64,000 nt of DNA. Origin: Pichia kudriavzevii (taxonomy: Eukaryota; Ascomycota; Pichiomycetes; Pichiales; Pichiaceae). The position numbers were made by a program, and so were the translations under genes. The stretch lies in assembly GCF_003054445.1 (NCBI RefSeq), contig NC_042506.1, positions 1,991,501-2,055,500 on the forward strand. The letters run 5' to 3'. The notes under the pieces are model-generated. The model saw only the letters and a program-made list of their open reading frames with translations. It made no database searches and was not told the DNA's origin. Position 1 is the stretch's first letter. Each line of letters begins with the position of its first letter. Below are positions 46,646 through 57,591 of this stretch, in pieces.

Positions 46646-47448
46646 TTTATTTTAGTGCCTAGTTTGTGTTTTATTTCATCCATATTATCATTCAATATAT
46701 CCAGATAGTTGAATTTATGATATTTTTTCGAATTGTAACCGATTTGCAATTGGGAAAGTGGTTTACGAAAAAGCAACTTGTGGGGTGGTTCTGATGTCAC
46801 TACTTCCAGGTATGATTTAAATTGTTTGATTTGATATAGTAGAGAATTCATTTCGGGGTCTCCGTCATTATATGCAGAACTTGTTGAATATTTAAACTCA
46901 GGAACTTTAAGCTCTGATATCTTATCCCTTAGCCTCTGCACACTTTCAATTAGCCTGGTAGTGCTATAGTTAGCCTCATCGTTAATTTGAGGTAGACTGG
47001 GATGCAAAATTTCATCATCCATCTGTTTATCATCTTTAGGATTATTCAACATGATATTTGTATCTCTTCTTATACGTGCCTTGAATATTCTGTGCTCTGA
47101 CTCCTTGATCTCTGCATGCATGATGTCCTCTGTAGAAATAACTCTGTCTACTGCAATACTGCCTTTATAATTAACTCTGAGAAGTGGTGGATTTTTAACA
47201 TTTCTGTTTAACCGTTTGTGCAATAGTTTTAGTCTGGTGTAGGCAAAATTCTGTAACTCAAACCTCCGTGCTATGGTGGTGCTAAATGCCGGCTGTAGTA
47301 CATATTTGAAAACTATGTAAATAATGGCCATTGCCAAAAGAGTAATCCTTGAGAACACTCTCACGTATCTAACGACAGGATGCGTTCGAACTCCCAACTG
47401 GGGTAACTCTGAGGGTTCAGGAAACGCTATTGCTGGAATGGTCGACAT
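46642..47448 (-). CDS. PEX17: Pex17-like peroxisomal docking-complex protein
   Basis: 268 residues, close to Pex17 of methylotrophic yeasts (about 267) and longer than the 199 of Saccharomyces. One span lies near residues 33-51 (ITLLAMAIIYIVFKYVLQPAF). After it comes a basic, helical segment (RFELQNFAYTRLKLLHKRLNR) that parallels the region after the span in yeast Pex17, then a coiled-coil-like stretch (RLIESVQRLRDKISELK). Pex17 joins Pex13 and Pex14 at the peroxisome membrane for import of matrix proteins. The family is poorly conserved, so the call rests on architecture and local similarity. It shares four bases with the end of RRG9. Confidence 0.6.
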   Translation of the reverse strand: MSTIPAIAFPEPSELPQLGVRTHPVVRYVRVFSRITLLAMAIIYIVFKYVLQPAFSTTIARRFELQNFAYTRLKLLHKRLNRNVKNPPLLRVNYKGSIAVDRVISTEDIMHAEIKESEHRIFKARIRRDTNIMLNNPKDDKQMDDEILHPSLPQINDEANYSTTRLIESVQRLRDKISELKVPEFKYSTSSAYNDGDPEMNSLLYQIKQFKSYLEVVTSEPPHKLLFRKPLSQLQIGYNSKKYHKFNYLDILNDNMDEIKHKLGTKIN

Positions 47449-47665
47449 GAATTTTGTTTTCTGTTTCTGTTAATACTAAATTATGAAAAGTGCCAAAATT
47501 ATTGATAATCTGTGATTAATGTTTGTTCTTCTTGATATTAGAGACGCAAACGTGTGCGGAAATCAGGATATGATAAAAGAATGGAGAGTTTGCTTTTTTT
47601 TAGCAGACTCGCAGACGGTGCATGGTTATAGATAAATAGCTATATAATAAGGAGTCTATACAAAT

Positions 47666-50485
47666 CTATTTAAGTTGTTGCATAATTTTACGCAAGAACA
47701 CATCAGTTATTTTGTTTCCCTTATTCTCGTAAGCAAGCACGACAAGGTTTTCTCCGTATGGGTCTATGATGTGATTCTCATTTTCTTCCTTGATGTCGAC
47801 TTCCATTGCATTGATATTTGGATCTTGAATAAAACCAAAAAATCCAGACTCTGTGGTGTTTGCTTTGACCGCTGAATTTGAGTTGGAACTGTTGTTGTAG
47901 CTTCTTACAATTACCTCTCGAGACCTTTTCTGCAAAATAGGCGTAAACACATCCGAAGGTGAAATAGACGGGTCATTTAGTTTTGATAATACAGCTGGCC
48001 ATGTGGTTGATATCTTTTCACCTACAATCCATTTGGAAAAAGTGGTTAAGAGTATTGCAATTAAATCATAATCGATTTCTGTGTTAGACGCTCTTCGAGC
48101 GGTCAAACTGCATAACTCTTTGAAAAGTACATCAGTGGCAAGACTAGTTTTCAGCAATCTGTTCCATACTACTGGCAGGTCAAACACACATTGGACAGTA
48201 TCAAGGTCATCGTATGTCTCGACATATCTTGTTAAATTAAGGAAGTATTCGTTATTAGTCAGGGGGACTTCCGGTTGTGTGAATAAATCTCTCAATGCCT
48301 CGAATCTACCCCAAACTTTATCGTTAACAATAGTTTTCACCAATTTTATTGTTATGTGTATCTCCTCAGAATTAGTACTCTCAACATTCAGCAATTGTCT
48401 AAGCACCGTGCCTAACAAAATAGTGTCTTTTCCGTCCTTATCCGAGGTAGTATCACAGATATCATCAATTACATATGGTAACCAACCAATTAAGAAGTTT
48501 TGCTGTAAATATTCCAACCCGCTTGCCAGGGCATCCTCTGTTAGCCAGCCATTGTGAGTGCATAAAATTGCTTCGTGAACAATTCTAGGTACCAATTGTG
48601 AATATTGATAGATATTGGTCATCTTAATAAGATCGTCAGAGATCCCTTCGGAATTAGTCGGATCGAACATCGAAGAGATCCATTTGTCTATAATATCATC
48701 AGAAACTGAAACTTCCTTTAGTGTGCTGCCTGATTGAGATTTGGTATCGTATATAATCTTAGAGTTCCTTAACAGCGACAAGATATTGGGTATTGACTGG
48801 ACTAATTTATCGTCATTCATTATAATGTTATACCTTTTGTATGAAAACTGAACAAAATTCAAAGTTGCACAAATATCACTGAAATTATCTTGAGTATTGG
48901 AAGAATCGTCGTTAACTCCATCAACATCCATCATAAACTCGGGTTGATTAGTCTCATTTAAATACTTCTGTGCAGTACTCATATTTGATGAATCAGGGAT
49001 TTGGAGGACATTGTTATCTAGAAATTTCAGTAGGGGTGTGATAATATGGAATGGTGAATCGAAAAGCACCAATGCATCTAAAACATCCAAATCAATAGCA
49101 CAAGATAGAAGAAGTCTCCTTAATCTTAATGTATCTCCTGTCATTATAAATGTGTTCATGGATTCTAACACTAGCTCACAGAATTTATGGACCATTTGAA
49201 TTGAGCTTGAAATTTCCAAAATGAACTCTTTAATTCCGGCCTCCTTCATAGAAACAAATTCAGGATTACACTCCATAAATTTTTGCGTAAAACTATGATT
49301 TAAATCTGTTGCTGACATTGTAGTTTCACTTTCAATTCTGGAGGTGCGGTTCAATCGTAAAACGTTTCTCTTCAAAAGACCTAATTGTGTCAATGACTCT
49401 TCAAGTTGCAGCAGCATATCATTGAACTTCAGAACGAATCCACTGTGATCAGAAAACAAGAGGGATAGTTGTTTTTCCAAAACACCTTGACCAATTTTAA
49501 GAACATTTTTAAGAAAAAATGGGATCTTGAAAACAATGTATGTCCTCCAGATATGGCGTGTTTTTGCGCTGGATAATTGAAAACCATCAAAAACGCCTGA
49601 AAAAAGTTCTGTGATAAGAGTGGGTATAACATCTAAAGTTGGCATCCCCGACAAGCTGAGAAGCTGCTTGAAATTGTTAACGAAGTTCTCGTCTAATCTT
49701 GTAAATTCAACAGTAATCGCCTGCGAAAGCCAGATGATTTTTTTCAGCTTTAGCAATCTAGTAGTTTCCCTCTCATTGATCCTGACCAAACTATTACCAC
49801 TTTTGCTTGGCTTCAGTGTCTCGCCATTTGCCTTCAACGGAAACGCAAGGTTTAATGCAGATTGATTGTATGTTTCAATGCCTTCTCTCAAAGTTTGTAA
49901 AGAATTTAATGAATTGGACCTGAGCCATTCTAATAAAACAGATATAAATTTATCAAATTCCTTTTCCAAATTTCTTTCCTCATAGTTCACCACTAGATAA
50001 GTAATAAGTTTAACAAAACAATTAATTAGCTTTACATTTTCGGCATCATTTGGATTAAAGTTCTTCATCAGATGGTAACCATATTGGGATAAGGCATTTA
50101 ATACAAGTTTGGACCTGCCGTAGAGATTCCAACAAAACTTTTCAGGAAATTGATTGATGAACAACAGTAAACAAACTTGGTCATTAATAGGAAGTCCTTT
50201 AGATATGTTGACAAAATAATTTATTAGTTCCTCATGCGTATTTTGTAAATCCGAACCAACCAAAATCTCATAAATATACTCCCTTTGCAAATAATGTTTG
50301 TCACAACCTCTGTAAAGAGGTGTGGGATCCAGCTTTTCTCCTCTTGTATACTCCTGTTTATGCCCAAAATCCTTATACAACTTGTAGAATACGGCTGGCG
50401 AATAGTTCCTTCGTATTGAAACTTGAAGTAACTTCTCCAAGGTCAGTGTGGATTCGAGCTGTCGCAAATTTCCATCGGTGGTCAT
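47666..50485 (-). CDS. NUT1: Mediator tail-module subunit Med5 (Nut1)
   Basis: 939 residues; Saccharomyces Nut1 is 1132. It is all helical, without membrane spans. The start (LTLEKLLQVSIRRNYSPAVFYKLYKDF) and the central segment DALVLFDSPFHIITPLLKFLDN match the Med5 pattern, as do SQLVPRIVHEAILCTHNGWL and EYLQQNFLIGWLPYVIDDI. Med5 is part of the Mediator tail that receives activator signals for RNA polymerase II; Nut1 was found as a negative regulator of URS2 in the HO promoter. The protein is diverged, so confidence is moderate to high rather than complete. Confidence 0.8.
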   Translation of the reverse strand: MTTDGNLRQLESTLTLEKLLQVSIRRNYSPAVFYKLYKDFGHKQEYTRGEKLDPTPLYRGCDKHYLQREYIYEILVGSDLQNTHEELINYFVNISKGLPINDQVCLLLFINQFPEKFCWNLYGRSKLVLNALSQYGYHLMKNFNPNDAENVKLINCFVKLITYLVVNYEERNLEKEFDKFISVLLEWLRSNSLNSLQTLREGIETYNQSALNLAFPLKANGETLKPSKSGNSLVRINERETTRLLKLKKIIWLSQAITVEFTRLDENFVNNFKQLLSLSGMPTLDVIPTLITELFSGVFDGFQLSSAKTRHIWRTYIVFKIPFFLKNVLKIGQGVLEKQLSLLFSDHSGFVLKFNDMLLQLEESLTQLGLLKRNVLRLNRTSRIESETTMSATDLNHSFTQKFMECNPEFVSMKEAGIKEFILEISSSIQMVHKFCELVLESMNTFIMTGDTLRLRRLLLSCAIDLDVLDALVLFDSPFHIITPLLKFLDNNVLQIPDSSNMSTAQKYLNETNQPEFMMDVDGVNDDSSNTQDNFSDICATLNFVQFSYKRYNIIMNDDKLVQSIPNILSLLRNSKIIYDTKSQSGSTLKEVSVSDDIIDKWISSMFDPTNSEGISDDLIKMTNIYQYSQLVPRIVHEAILCTHNGWLTEDALASGLEYLQQNFLIGWLPYVIDDICDTTSDKDGKDTILLGTVLRQLLNVESTNSEEIHITIKLVKTIVNDKVWGRFEALRDLFTQPEVPLTNNEYFLNLTRYVETYDDLDTVQCVFDLPVVWNRLLKTSLATDVLFKELCSLTARRASNTEIDYDLIAILLTTFSKWIVGEKISTTWPAVLSKLNDPSISPSDVFTPILQKRSREVIVRSYNNSSNSNSAVKANTTESGFFGFIQDPNINAMEVDIKEENENHIIDPYGENLVVLAYENKGNKITDVFLRKIMQQLK

Positions 50486-50635
50486 ATGGAAAGCAGTAAT
50501 ACGATGTGCAACTTACAGATATTATATAATCGAGTATATACAGAGTAATGTGGTAAGAGCCATACAGCTCATAATGTCATAAGTCAAAGACGCAGTAGTT
50601 GGAAAATCGCACAAGTGTTTTTTTTTTCTGTGCAC

Positions 50636-52129
50636 TCAGCCGGGGAATAAAAATTTACCCCAGGAACCAAACCAGTATTCCAAGACGACATCACGGACAG
50701 TTCCAGACATCCTTGCAAAGGCCTCCATAGGAATTGAAATTTCGTCAGCACGTTTAATACAAAGCTCTGAGCCCTCTTTGTCACCTAAATGTTGGAACAT
50801 TGTAGAGAGATTCGCAAATCCCATCTTCGCAATCTTGGCAGAATTGAAGTTCAAATTAGCATACATGCTAGAAACTTGTGCAGACTCTTTTGCAAACTGT
50901 ATTGCCTTCTCGTACCTCTTCTGGTACCACAGCATTTCACTTATTTGTAAGTTGATAAGAGGGATTTTTTCAAATCTTAACTCCATTAGCCTTTTCTCAC
51001 TTTCAGTGGATAAATTCTTGGTCTTTCTGTTGAAAATAGCATTTGAGTTGAATTGTGAATCAAGGTTCAAAAACTCGGTTTCCAAAGATCTAAGCTCCGA
51101 TAAAAGAATTGACAAAGCCTTTTGGATATATTTATCCTCTCTTGTTGATGTATAGAATGCACAAAGATCTAACAAGGTATTAGTCAGGTTATTGGACGAG
51201 AGTTCATCAGCTGGCACGATAGCAATATCGGTGGAATCCAAGTGTTCACTTTTATATTCATTTTCAATAACCAAACGAATGGAATCGTAATATTTCTTCT
51301 CGACTTCTTGAAATGGCCGTCCTCTGGCGCTCAAAAGATCGGCCTGAATCCTTAAAGCTTTGTTTTTCAAACTATAAGTTCCTATTCTCTCTCCGGCTTT
51401 ATTCTCATAAAATGAGATTAGCTCAAACGCCTTGTTAATTACGGTGTCAACCTCCTGAAAGTTTTTTTCTTCGCTTGTTAGTGCATATCTGAGTAACAAA
51501 TCACAGTATACAGAAATATAATTGATATTTTTTTGATTATACCATTTGCCTAATTCCTCAGTACCTAGAAGGATCTTTTGGATATCGTCAACTTGATCGT
51601 CAATATTGTAAATAATTCCATTGTCCTTGGCCAAAGCTTTAATACACTTGTAGTAATCTCTATTTGCAGCAGTTTCATCGAGTTTTATGTATTCATCCAC
51701 AAGCCCTGTCTTGAAATCCGTATTAACAGAAAACCCAAATTTCCAACTAGTAGCTTGAATTCTTTCCAAATATATATTTGTTAAAATAGTCAGCATCACA
51801 TTAAACAAGAAATTCATAATTGTGAATATACAAAGAAACAACACGACTCTATACTTCCATTGTGAACTGCCTGATTCCTTTAACATTCCTCTGAAAATTT
51901 TGATATTCGTTCCAACCTTCCAAAACTCAGCATTTCTAGAAGATGTGGTATGAAAAGTCCTAAGGGATACTGAGGCTAAGACTTTAGGTCCGGTGAAAGC
52001 CTTAACGCTTCTGGTTGGATATCGTATATTGAACATTTTACTCTTTACCAGATTTGTCCTGAACACAAAAGAATTAGAGACCATGGACTGTTTGACAAGC
52101 CGGCGGATGCCTAATCCATTCAGTATCAT
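50636..52129 (-). CDS. MGR3: Mgr3-like mitochondrial i-AAA protease adaptor
   Basis: 497 residues from ATG at 52129; three further codons reach only TTG. The first 65 residues form a basic presequence with an RTFHTTSSR cleavage-like site. One inner-membrane span lies at about residues 94-117. The remainder is helical with TPR-like repeats (KWYNQKNINYISVYCDLLLRYAL, LINLQISEMLWYQKRYEKAIQFAKES). This plan and the length fit Mgr3 (501 residues) or its paralogue YKL133C. Mgr3 with Mgr1 brings substrates to the Yme1 i-AAA protease. The choice between Mgr3 and the paralogue is uncertain. Confidence 0.65.
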   Translation of the reverse strand: MILNGLGIRRLVKQSMVSNSFVFRTNLVKSKMFNIRYPTRSVKAFTGPKVLASVSLRTFHTTSSRNAEFWKVGTNIKIFRGMLKESGSSQWKYRVVLFLCIFTIMNFLFNVMLTILTNIYLERIQATSWKFGFSVNTDFKTGLVDEYIKLDETAANRDYYKCIKALAKDNGIIYNIDDQVDDIQKILLGTEELGKWYNQKNINYISVYCDLLLRYALTSEEKNFQEVDTVINKAFELISFYENKAGERIGTYSLKNKALRIQADLLSARGRPFQEVEKKYYDSIRLVIENEYKSEHLDSTDIAIVPADELSSNNLTNTLLDLCAFYTSTREDKYIQKALSILLSELRSLETEFLNLDSQFNSNAIFNRKTKNLSTESEKRLMELRFEKIPLINLQISEMLWYQKRYEKAIQFAKESAQVSSMYANLNFNSAKIAKMGFANLSTMFQHLGDKEGSELCIKRADEISIPMEAFARMSGTVRDVVLEYWFGSWGKFLFPG

Positions 52130-55100
52130 ATTTCCCAAAGCTCTTAATAGTCCTGCTAGCTAAAAATCGTGATCTATCAAAAACTTCAAAATAATCCATA
52201 ATTTGTTTGATTTACAGTGTGTTGAGGGAAAAATTCGGTCTGCATAAATTTTCATTTTCTCCTGTGTGGATGATTTTGCTCAACGAAAAAAAACAATTGT
52301 ATGCCTTAACATCAAATCAAATCAAGATAAAATACCTTCAACCACTTAACTCCAATTTATCAGAGCATCTCATCTAGTATAAGAAACTGTAGATTAATGG
52401 AGATAGCAAACTTCAAGGCTCAAATACGGGCTAGTTGAAGTTTTCAACAAATTATATGAGGCGAAAACTCAAATTAAACTAATCACTTATAAATAAGATG
52501 ATCAGGCTGTACAGCTTTAATGTCTACTAGAGCAAGATAAATAAGGAGCTATAATTGAAATTGTATTAATAATATGAAAGATCAACACTGAGATTTTTTT
52601 GACGTCAAGGCTTACTAATTAGGTTAGCATCGTTGTAGTTGTCTATAAATAATGTCAGAAGAAGTCTTTCCTATCACAAAGACAAAGCTCTTCCTTTCAA
52701 TTTCATGCTTTTCTTCTATACATTTTTTATTATACATTTTTTTAAAAATTAACCTTATTAGACTTCCACTCCAGCCCCGTCCATTCCTTTTACACATGGG
52801 TGGTAGCGGTCATAATGAAAATTAGAATATTGAAGATTTATTTCATCCATGGCACTTACAGAAATGTAATGACCAATGAAAACAATTGATACATGATGAT
52901 TATATAAGCTATTTTCTTATCAGATTGGATTAGAGCAATGAAATCCAGGTTTATTTTAATTTTTTTATTGAAGAATATATCTTATTTTCATGTTTAGTAC
53001 CCGATATTTGAGGATATTTCGTTTTAAAGAAGACGCTGTTAACTAATTTTAAGTACAACGGCGAAAACTTAAGGTTTCAAGTAAAACGACTACATCAAAA
53101 TCTAGCGTGTCGACTGTAAAAATCAGCCAAGTTGGTGTTATTTATAAAAGTTTTCTCTTGTATAACAGCAAGTCTAGTATTAAAGGTGCTCAAAGAAGGG
53201 GAACAAAGCCTTTTCTCCAGTAGACTAATCATACCCAAACCTGGGGACTTCAATTTTCAAAAAAGCCTTTACAATTGAAAAAAAAAAACTCAAATTTGGC
53301 AAAGAAAGTGATCCCGGTTTTTAAGATCAGGAGAAGAAATGAAGATTATTCGGACTCGGTTTTTTGCAGAGATTTGAAGCTTTCAGTATACAATATATCT
53401 GCATACTAATACAAGGTATTGGGAACTTTATCTGAAGCGTTTATAAATTCTTCCTTCAAAGTGAAAAGGATCAGATATCAGGATGAAAAGAAAAATCATT
53501 ATCAGTGAACCCTATCTTTAAGTAAAATCTTTTGATTACTGTGTGCTACCACAGAATCGTCCATTTCCATATACTTTACTTATTGAAGCCCCAATTGCTT
53601 TATACGCATAACTTTTACCTCGTATATTCTCTTTTTAAGTTACTATTTGAACAATCAAAAGAAACATCTATAGGAAATACATAAAAACCAGCTCAAAGAA
53701 AGGAAATAATCTTAAATTCTTGAAAATAGCAGATGTGTAACATACCAGGCATACTTGAGTGAACGTATCCTTTATAGACACAAAATATAAACCTATGCCT
53801 TCCGAACTATAAATCATATCTTTCCACTTCTTACAGTTCTACTAATAAGGTGTACTTGGCCTAACTTAATTTGATAAAGGTTCTTGTATGTCGCCTCGGA
53901 TAATACTTTGGAACCCATCCTAGCTATTAGAAAAATGACTATATCAATAGGTAAACACCTTAATAGAGATTAGAAAGAAAGAAAATAAATCACTGAAACT
54001 ACTAACTTCTTTTCCCCTGCTGCTTAATTTTGTGTTTATATGTCCATTGACCATTTTAAGTTAAGTTTTATTAATCAGAGAATTATAATGGTCTTTAAAG
54101 ATCAAAGAAAATAATATTATAGCTCACAAAATTACTGGCTATTCATTTGAAAATCTCAGTCCACTTGATAATTTCTTGTTCTTCCGTTACTAGGATATGT
54201 TTATCACGTGTTGTAATAGTTTTTGAAAAATTTTTTCAGGGTGTGTTCCAAAAAAGGAAGTGCCAGTAGATAGACGATAACATACCGCTGTTAAAGTTTC
54301 GATTTTAGAATAAAGGAAGTTAACAAGGGTCAAGTATCCGGCGTAGGAAGCAAAGAGAGTTAGTCCCGTTGATCATGTAGAGCATAGGCATAGAGAAGCC
54401 GTCGGATACACTGTCATTGGCATAAATTAATAATTATTTATCAACGGGCTATGACAGGACTGGCACAGTAAAAAATAAAAACCTAAAACGTAATAAGCTC
54501 GTACAGGAGTCTGCTATGGGAAAAAGTGTAGCAACTGAGGGTGATTCCAGGTTGCGGGCGTGAAGTATATGAGACAGACAATATCCTGTTATATAGAACT
54601 GATATAGCTCATATAGCTCCTAATCGGGAGTGAAAGCGGCAGAAGGAGGAAGAGAGAAATCTATTACTACTTCTACTACAACTAACATCCACCATACGAA
54701 TTGTCTATTCGTGCGATTATACACTTATTGCGTACTTACTAATATGTTTATCACAATTATCATCCTTGCGTACAATATTATAGCTATTGATAAAATTAGT
54801 GATTATCCTTAAAAAGATTCAACCGTCAAAACATCCCAAATAAGAAAATTACTTCGACACCTCACACCTGGTCCTTGATAATTTCTGAAAGTGTTGCTGG
54901 TGGTGCGTACTTTAGAATCTGATTATTGCTTATTTATATCTTATATATTTTTATACGTTAATTCTCTGAGAACATATATGGAATGTCCTCTGTTTAAATA
55001 GTAATTCTTTAATTTAAAAATAGCATTTTGAGGGATTTAATTATCTTCTAGAACTTCTGTTTAACCTTCTACAATCTTCTTCAACCTTCTATATGATTAC

Positions 55101-55156
55101 CCGATGAGGAAATAGAGAGATAGCCCTTTGTCTGATCTCTTACAATTTCAATAACC
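52130..55156. other. 3.0-kb gene desert upstream of tRNA-Ile
   Basis: This is the longest stretch in the window without a gene. It is visibly A+T rich with many poly-A/T runs, and the longest frame is 60 codons without features. One CACGTG lies at 54205-54210. A 13-bp word (cttgataatttct) occurs near 54168 and again near 54873. A TGTTA and a TAACA flank 54587-54687, but without matching flanks. I see no gene, spliced gene or RNA gene. It may hold eroded mobile-element sequence near the tRNA, a replication origin, or simply long flanks. Confidence 0.5.
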
Positions 55157-55230
55157 GGTCCCTTGGCCCAGTTGGTTAAGGCGTGGTGCTAATAACGCCA
55201 AGATCAGCAGTTCGATCCTGCTAGGGACCA
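55157..55230 (+). tRNA. tRNA-Ile (anticodon AAU)
   Basis: 74 nt folding as a cloverleaf. The acceptor stem pairs GGTCCCT with AGGGACC, with discriminator A. The D arm is GCCCAGTTGGTTAAGGC, and the anticodon stem TGGTG/CGCCA holds loop CTAATAA with AAT at 55191-55193. The T arm reads AGCAG-TTCGATC-CTGCT. No intron. The A box (TGGCCCAGTTGG) and B box (GTTCGATCC) are intact. Confidence 0.98.
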
Positions 55231-55234
55231 ATTA

Positions 55235-55248
55235 TTTTTATATTTTTT
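55235..55248 (+). terminator. Pol III T-tract terminator of tRNA-Ile
   Basis: T5 at 55235-55239 and T6 at 55243-55248 begin within a few bases of the tRNA 3' end, as expected for RNA polymerase III. Confidence 0.8.
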
Positions 55249-55992
55249 CTGTGATCGGAGAAAAGTTTCTTTTTTTCTTCACAATTTTTGGAAAATGTTT
55301 GACACATTTTTAGGTCAAAGATGAACTACAAGGTGTATTTGCCAATATGACGTTTCATGCAAAACTATATTGCTTAGTATGATACCAATAACGCAATTAG
55401 TGTACCACACGTTTGGAGTCTCTAAAGCATCACGTGAAATTGACCAATCTCAACTCAAAACTTACACTTTCCTTAATTGTAAATACCATGTACTATTAAC
55501 TTGCGGCATTACTGATCACTATAGCGAAAATGGCAGGAATTTAGGGTTTGTCACGAAAATAAAAGGCATTAAAGCAATCTTCTCTCGCATTTTGCTCTTG
55601 ACATGAAACCGTTTGCCTAAAGGAGAAATCCGGGCCCCTCGTTTTCAAGATTTGTACTTTGTTTTTCTCCGGTGGTGGAATACACACAATTGGTAACTTA
55701 CAGTTAATTGACCCTACTGTGGCTTGTTTGATATTACTGTACCTCATAATGAGGAGGGTATTTTTTTTATTTTTCGTTGAAAAAAAGTGGCACCCCTCTT
55801 ATCAAGGAGCTTCAATTATCGAAATCTGTATAAATATATAATATTGTAATCACTCAGCAAACCCTGTCTCACTCACGAAGAAACAATACATTTTTTGCAA
55901 ATTGTTGTTTCTTTTTTGTCTTTTTTTGCAGTTGTTTGAGGTGTCTCTTTATTTTGAACACCAACCGACCGAACCGGGATTTCATTTGAAGC
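55249..55992. promoter_or_regulatory. Region between tRNA-Ile and the MFS transporter
   Basis: About 740 bp that must contain the transporter promoter. A CACGTG lies at 55431-55436, and a single TTATC (GATAA core) lies near 55799. T-rich tracts run from 55755 to 55780 and from 55905 to 55929, just before the start. No gene is seen. Confidence 0.45.
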
Positions 55993-57591
55993 ATGCATTC
56001 CGAGGAAGAAAAAGCAAGTAGTACCTCCTATAAGGGCTACAGTGATCCCGAGCTAACCTTTTCTAGGGAGAATATAGGTTCAGAAGACGTGTTGTCGCAC
56101 ATAAAATCAATCGATGGTGGTATTGTAGATGTGACGGGTGATGTGGATGAGGCAATGGAATATGCCATTGCTGCAGAAAGTGAAGACATTGAACTGTCAC
56201 CAGAAGAAGCAAGAAAACTGTTATGGAAAATCGATCTATTTGTGTTACCTTTGATCTGTTTGGTTTATGCCATCCAGTATATGGATAAAATTTCTACTTC
56301 TAACGCTGCTATTATGGGCATCCGTGAATACTACCACATGCATGGTAATCAATATTCCTGGCTTGGTTCCGCATTCTACTTGGGTTACTTAATATTTGAA
56401 TTTCCAATGAACCTGGCTTTACAAAGATTTCCTGTTTCCAAGTTTGTTTCTACTGCCATCATCTTATGGGGGATGGTCATCTGCCTACACTCAGTTCCGA
56501 AAAGATATGCCGGTATTGTTACCTTAAGAACTGTTTTAGGTGTATTGGAATCAGCCGTTACACCAGCAATGGTTCTTATTACTGGTCAATGGTACAAGGC
56601 AGAGGAACAGTTTTTTAGAACTGCGCTTTGGTTTTCCTTCAATGGTTTGGGTGTTATACTTGCAAATAGTATTGCATATGGTATGGCGATTAGGCCAGAC
56701 GCGTACACTATGGCTCCATGGAAGGTAATGTTCATTGTTATAGGATGCATGACCATTGCTGTGGGTTTTGCATTTCTTCTCCATATTCCAGACTTGCCCG
56801 TCAAAGCATGGTTTTTAAATGAAAAAGAACGAAAACAAGTCGTTCTAAGAATTAAAAGTAACCAACAGGGTTTTGGTAATAAACATTTCAAGTTCCACCA
56901 ATTTAAAGAAGCAATACTAGACATTAACACTTGGTTTTTTTTCTTTTTCTCTATTGCCTATCAAATCCCGAACGGTTCCTTAACAAATTTTGTTGGTATT
57001 ATTTTTACGGAAACCTTTCGTTACACCGAAACAAAATCTTTGCTTATGAACATGATTGCTGGTGCAATTGGATTTGTAGGTGTGATCGGGTTTGCATATA
57101 CCCACCATTGGATTCCTCACAAATTAGGCATTGCAACAGTCGTTGTTCTTATAAGTTTTGCGTTCTCCTGCGTTCTTGCATTTGCCACAGAATCTCCCAA
57201 AGCCAGGCTTGCCGGTTATTTCATTTATAACATCTGTCCGATTGGAATGATCTGTTGTTTAGCATGCTTCAGTGCAAATGTTGCTGGTCACACAAAAAAA
57301 ATTACAGTCAATGCCATTTATTTGGTTGGTTATTCAACGGGTAATTTGATTGGTCCCCAGACGTTTATTGACAGCCAAGCACCTGCATATAAGGGTGGGC
57401 AGATTGCTATTGTCGTAACTATGGCTGTTTCTGCTATTTTGATTTCGTGTATCTACTTCAATTACTGGTCTGAGAATAGGAGGAGAGACAAATTAATGGC
57501 AGAAGGTAAATTGGAAATTCCACATATTGATAACGTGGAGTTTGCAGATTTAACCGATAAAGAGAATGTTTTATTCAGATACACTCTTTGA
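55993..57591 (+). CDS. Anion:cation symporter-family MFS transporter (Dal5/Thi73 type)
   Basis: 532 residues with an acidic cytosolic N-terminus of about 85 residues and 12 predicted spans. Family features: SPEEARKLLWKIDLFVLPLICLVY leads into span 1, then YMDKISTSNAAIMGI (the D-K pair typical of Dal5-type carriers), WLGSAFYLGYLIFEFPMNL, LRTVLGVLESAVTPAMVLITGQWY and EQFFRTALWFSFNG. The fungal allantoate permease family imports organic anions such as allantoate, ureidosuccinate, nicotinate and dipeptides at the plasma membrane. Substrate cannot be set from sequence. It lies between two tRNA genes, both on the same strand. Confidence 0.87.
   Translation: MHSEEEKASSTSYKGYSDPELTFSRENIGSEDVLSHIKSIDGGIVDVTGDVDEAMEYAIAAESEDIELSPEEARKLLWKIDLFVLPLICLVYAIQYMDKISTSNAAIMGIREYYHMHGNQYSWLGSAFYLGYLIFEFPMNLALQRFPVSKFVSTAIILWGMVICLHSVPKRYAGIVTLRTVLGVLESAVTPAMVLITGQWYKAEEQFFRTALWFSFNGLGVILANSIAYGMAIRPDAYTMAPWKVMFIVIGCMTIAVGFAFLLHIPDLPVKAWFLNEKERKQVVLRIKSNQQGFGNKHFKFHQFKEAILDINTWFFFFFSIAYQIPNGSLTNFVGIIFTETFRYTETKSLLMNMIAGAIGFVGVIGFAYTHHWIPHKLGIATVVVLISFAFSCVLAFATESPKARLAGYFIYNICPIGMICCLACFSANVAGHTKKITVNAIYLVGYSTGNLIGPQTFIDSQAPAYKGGQIAIVVTMAVSAILISCIYFNYWSENRRRDKLMAEGKLEIPHIDNVEFADLTDKENVLFRYTL

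Noticed and set aside
53887-54070. GTATGT ... TACTAAC pair in the gene desert
   Set aside because: No ATG-started frame reaches the donor without a stop, so there is no coding exon to splice.
54203-54260. ATCACGTG followed by an A/T stretch and TGTGTTCC, resembling a point centromere
   Set aside because: The A/T spacer is much too short, the CCG core of the third element is missing, and yeasts of this apparent group are not expected to have point centromeres.
54289-54687. TGTTA...TAACA ends upstream of tRNA-Ile, as in a solo LTR
   Set aside because: Flanking five-base words do not match, no primer-binding or coding part is seen, and short inverted ends of this kind arise by chance in A+T-rich DNA.
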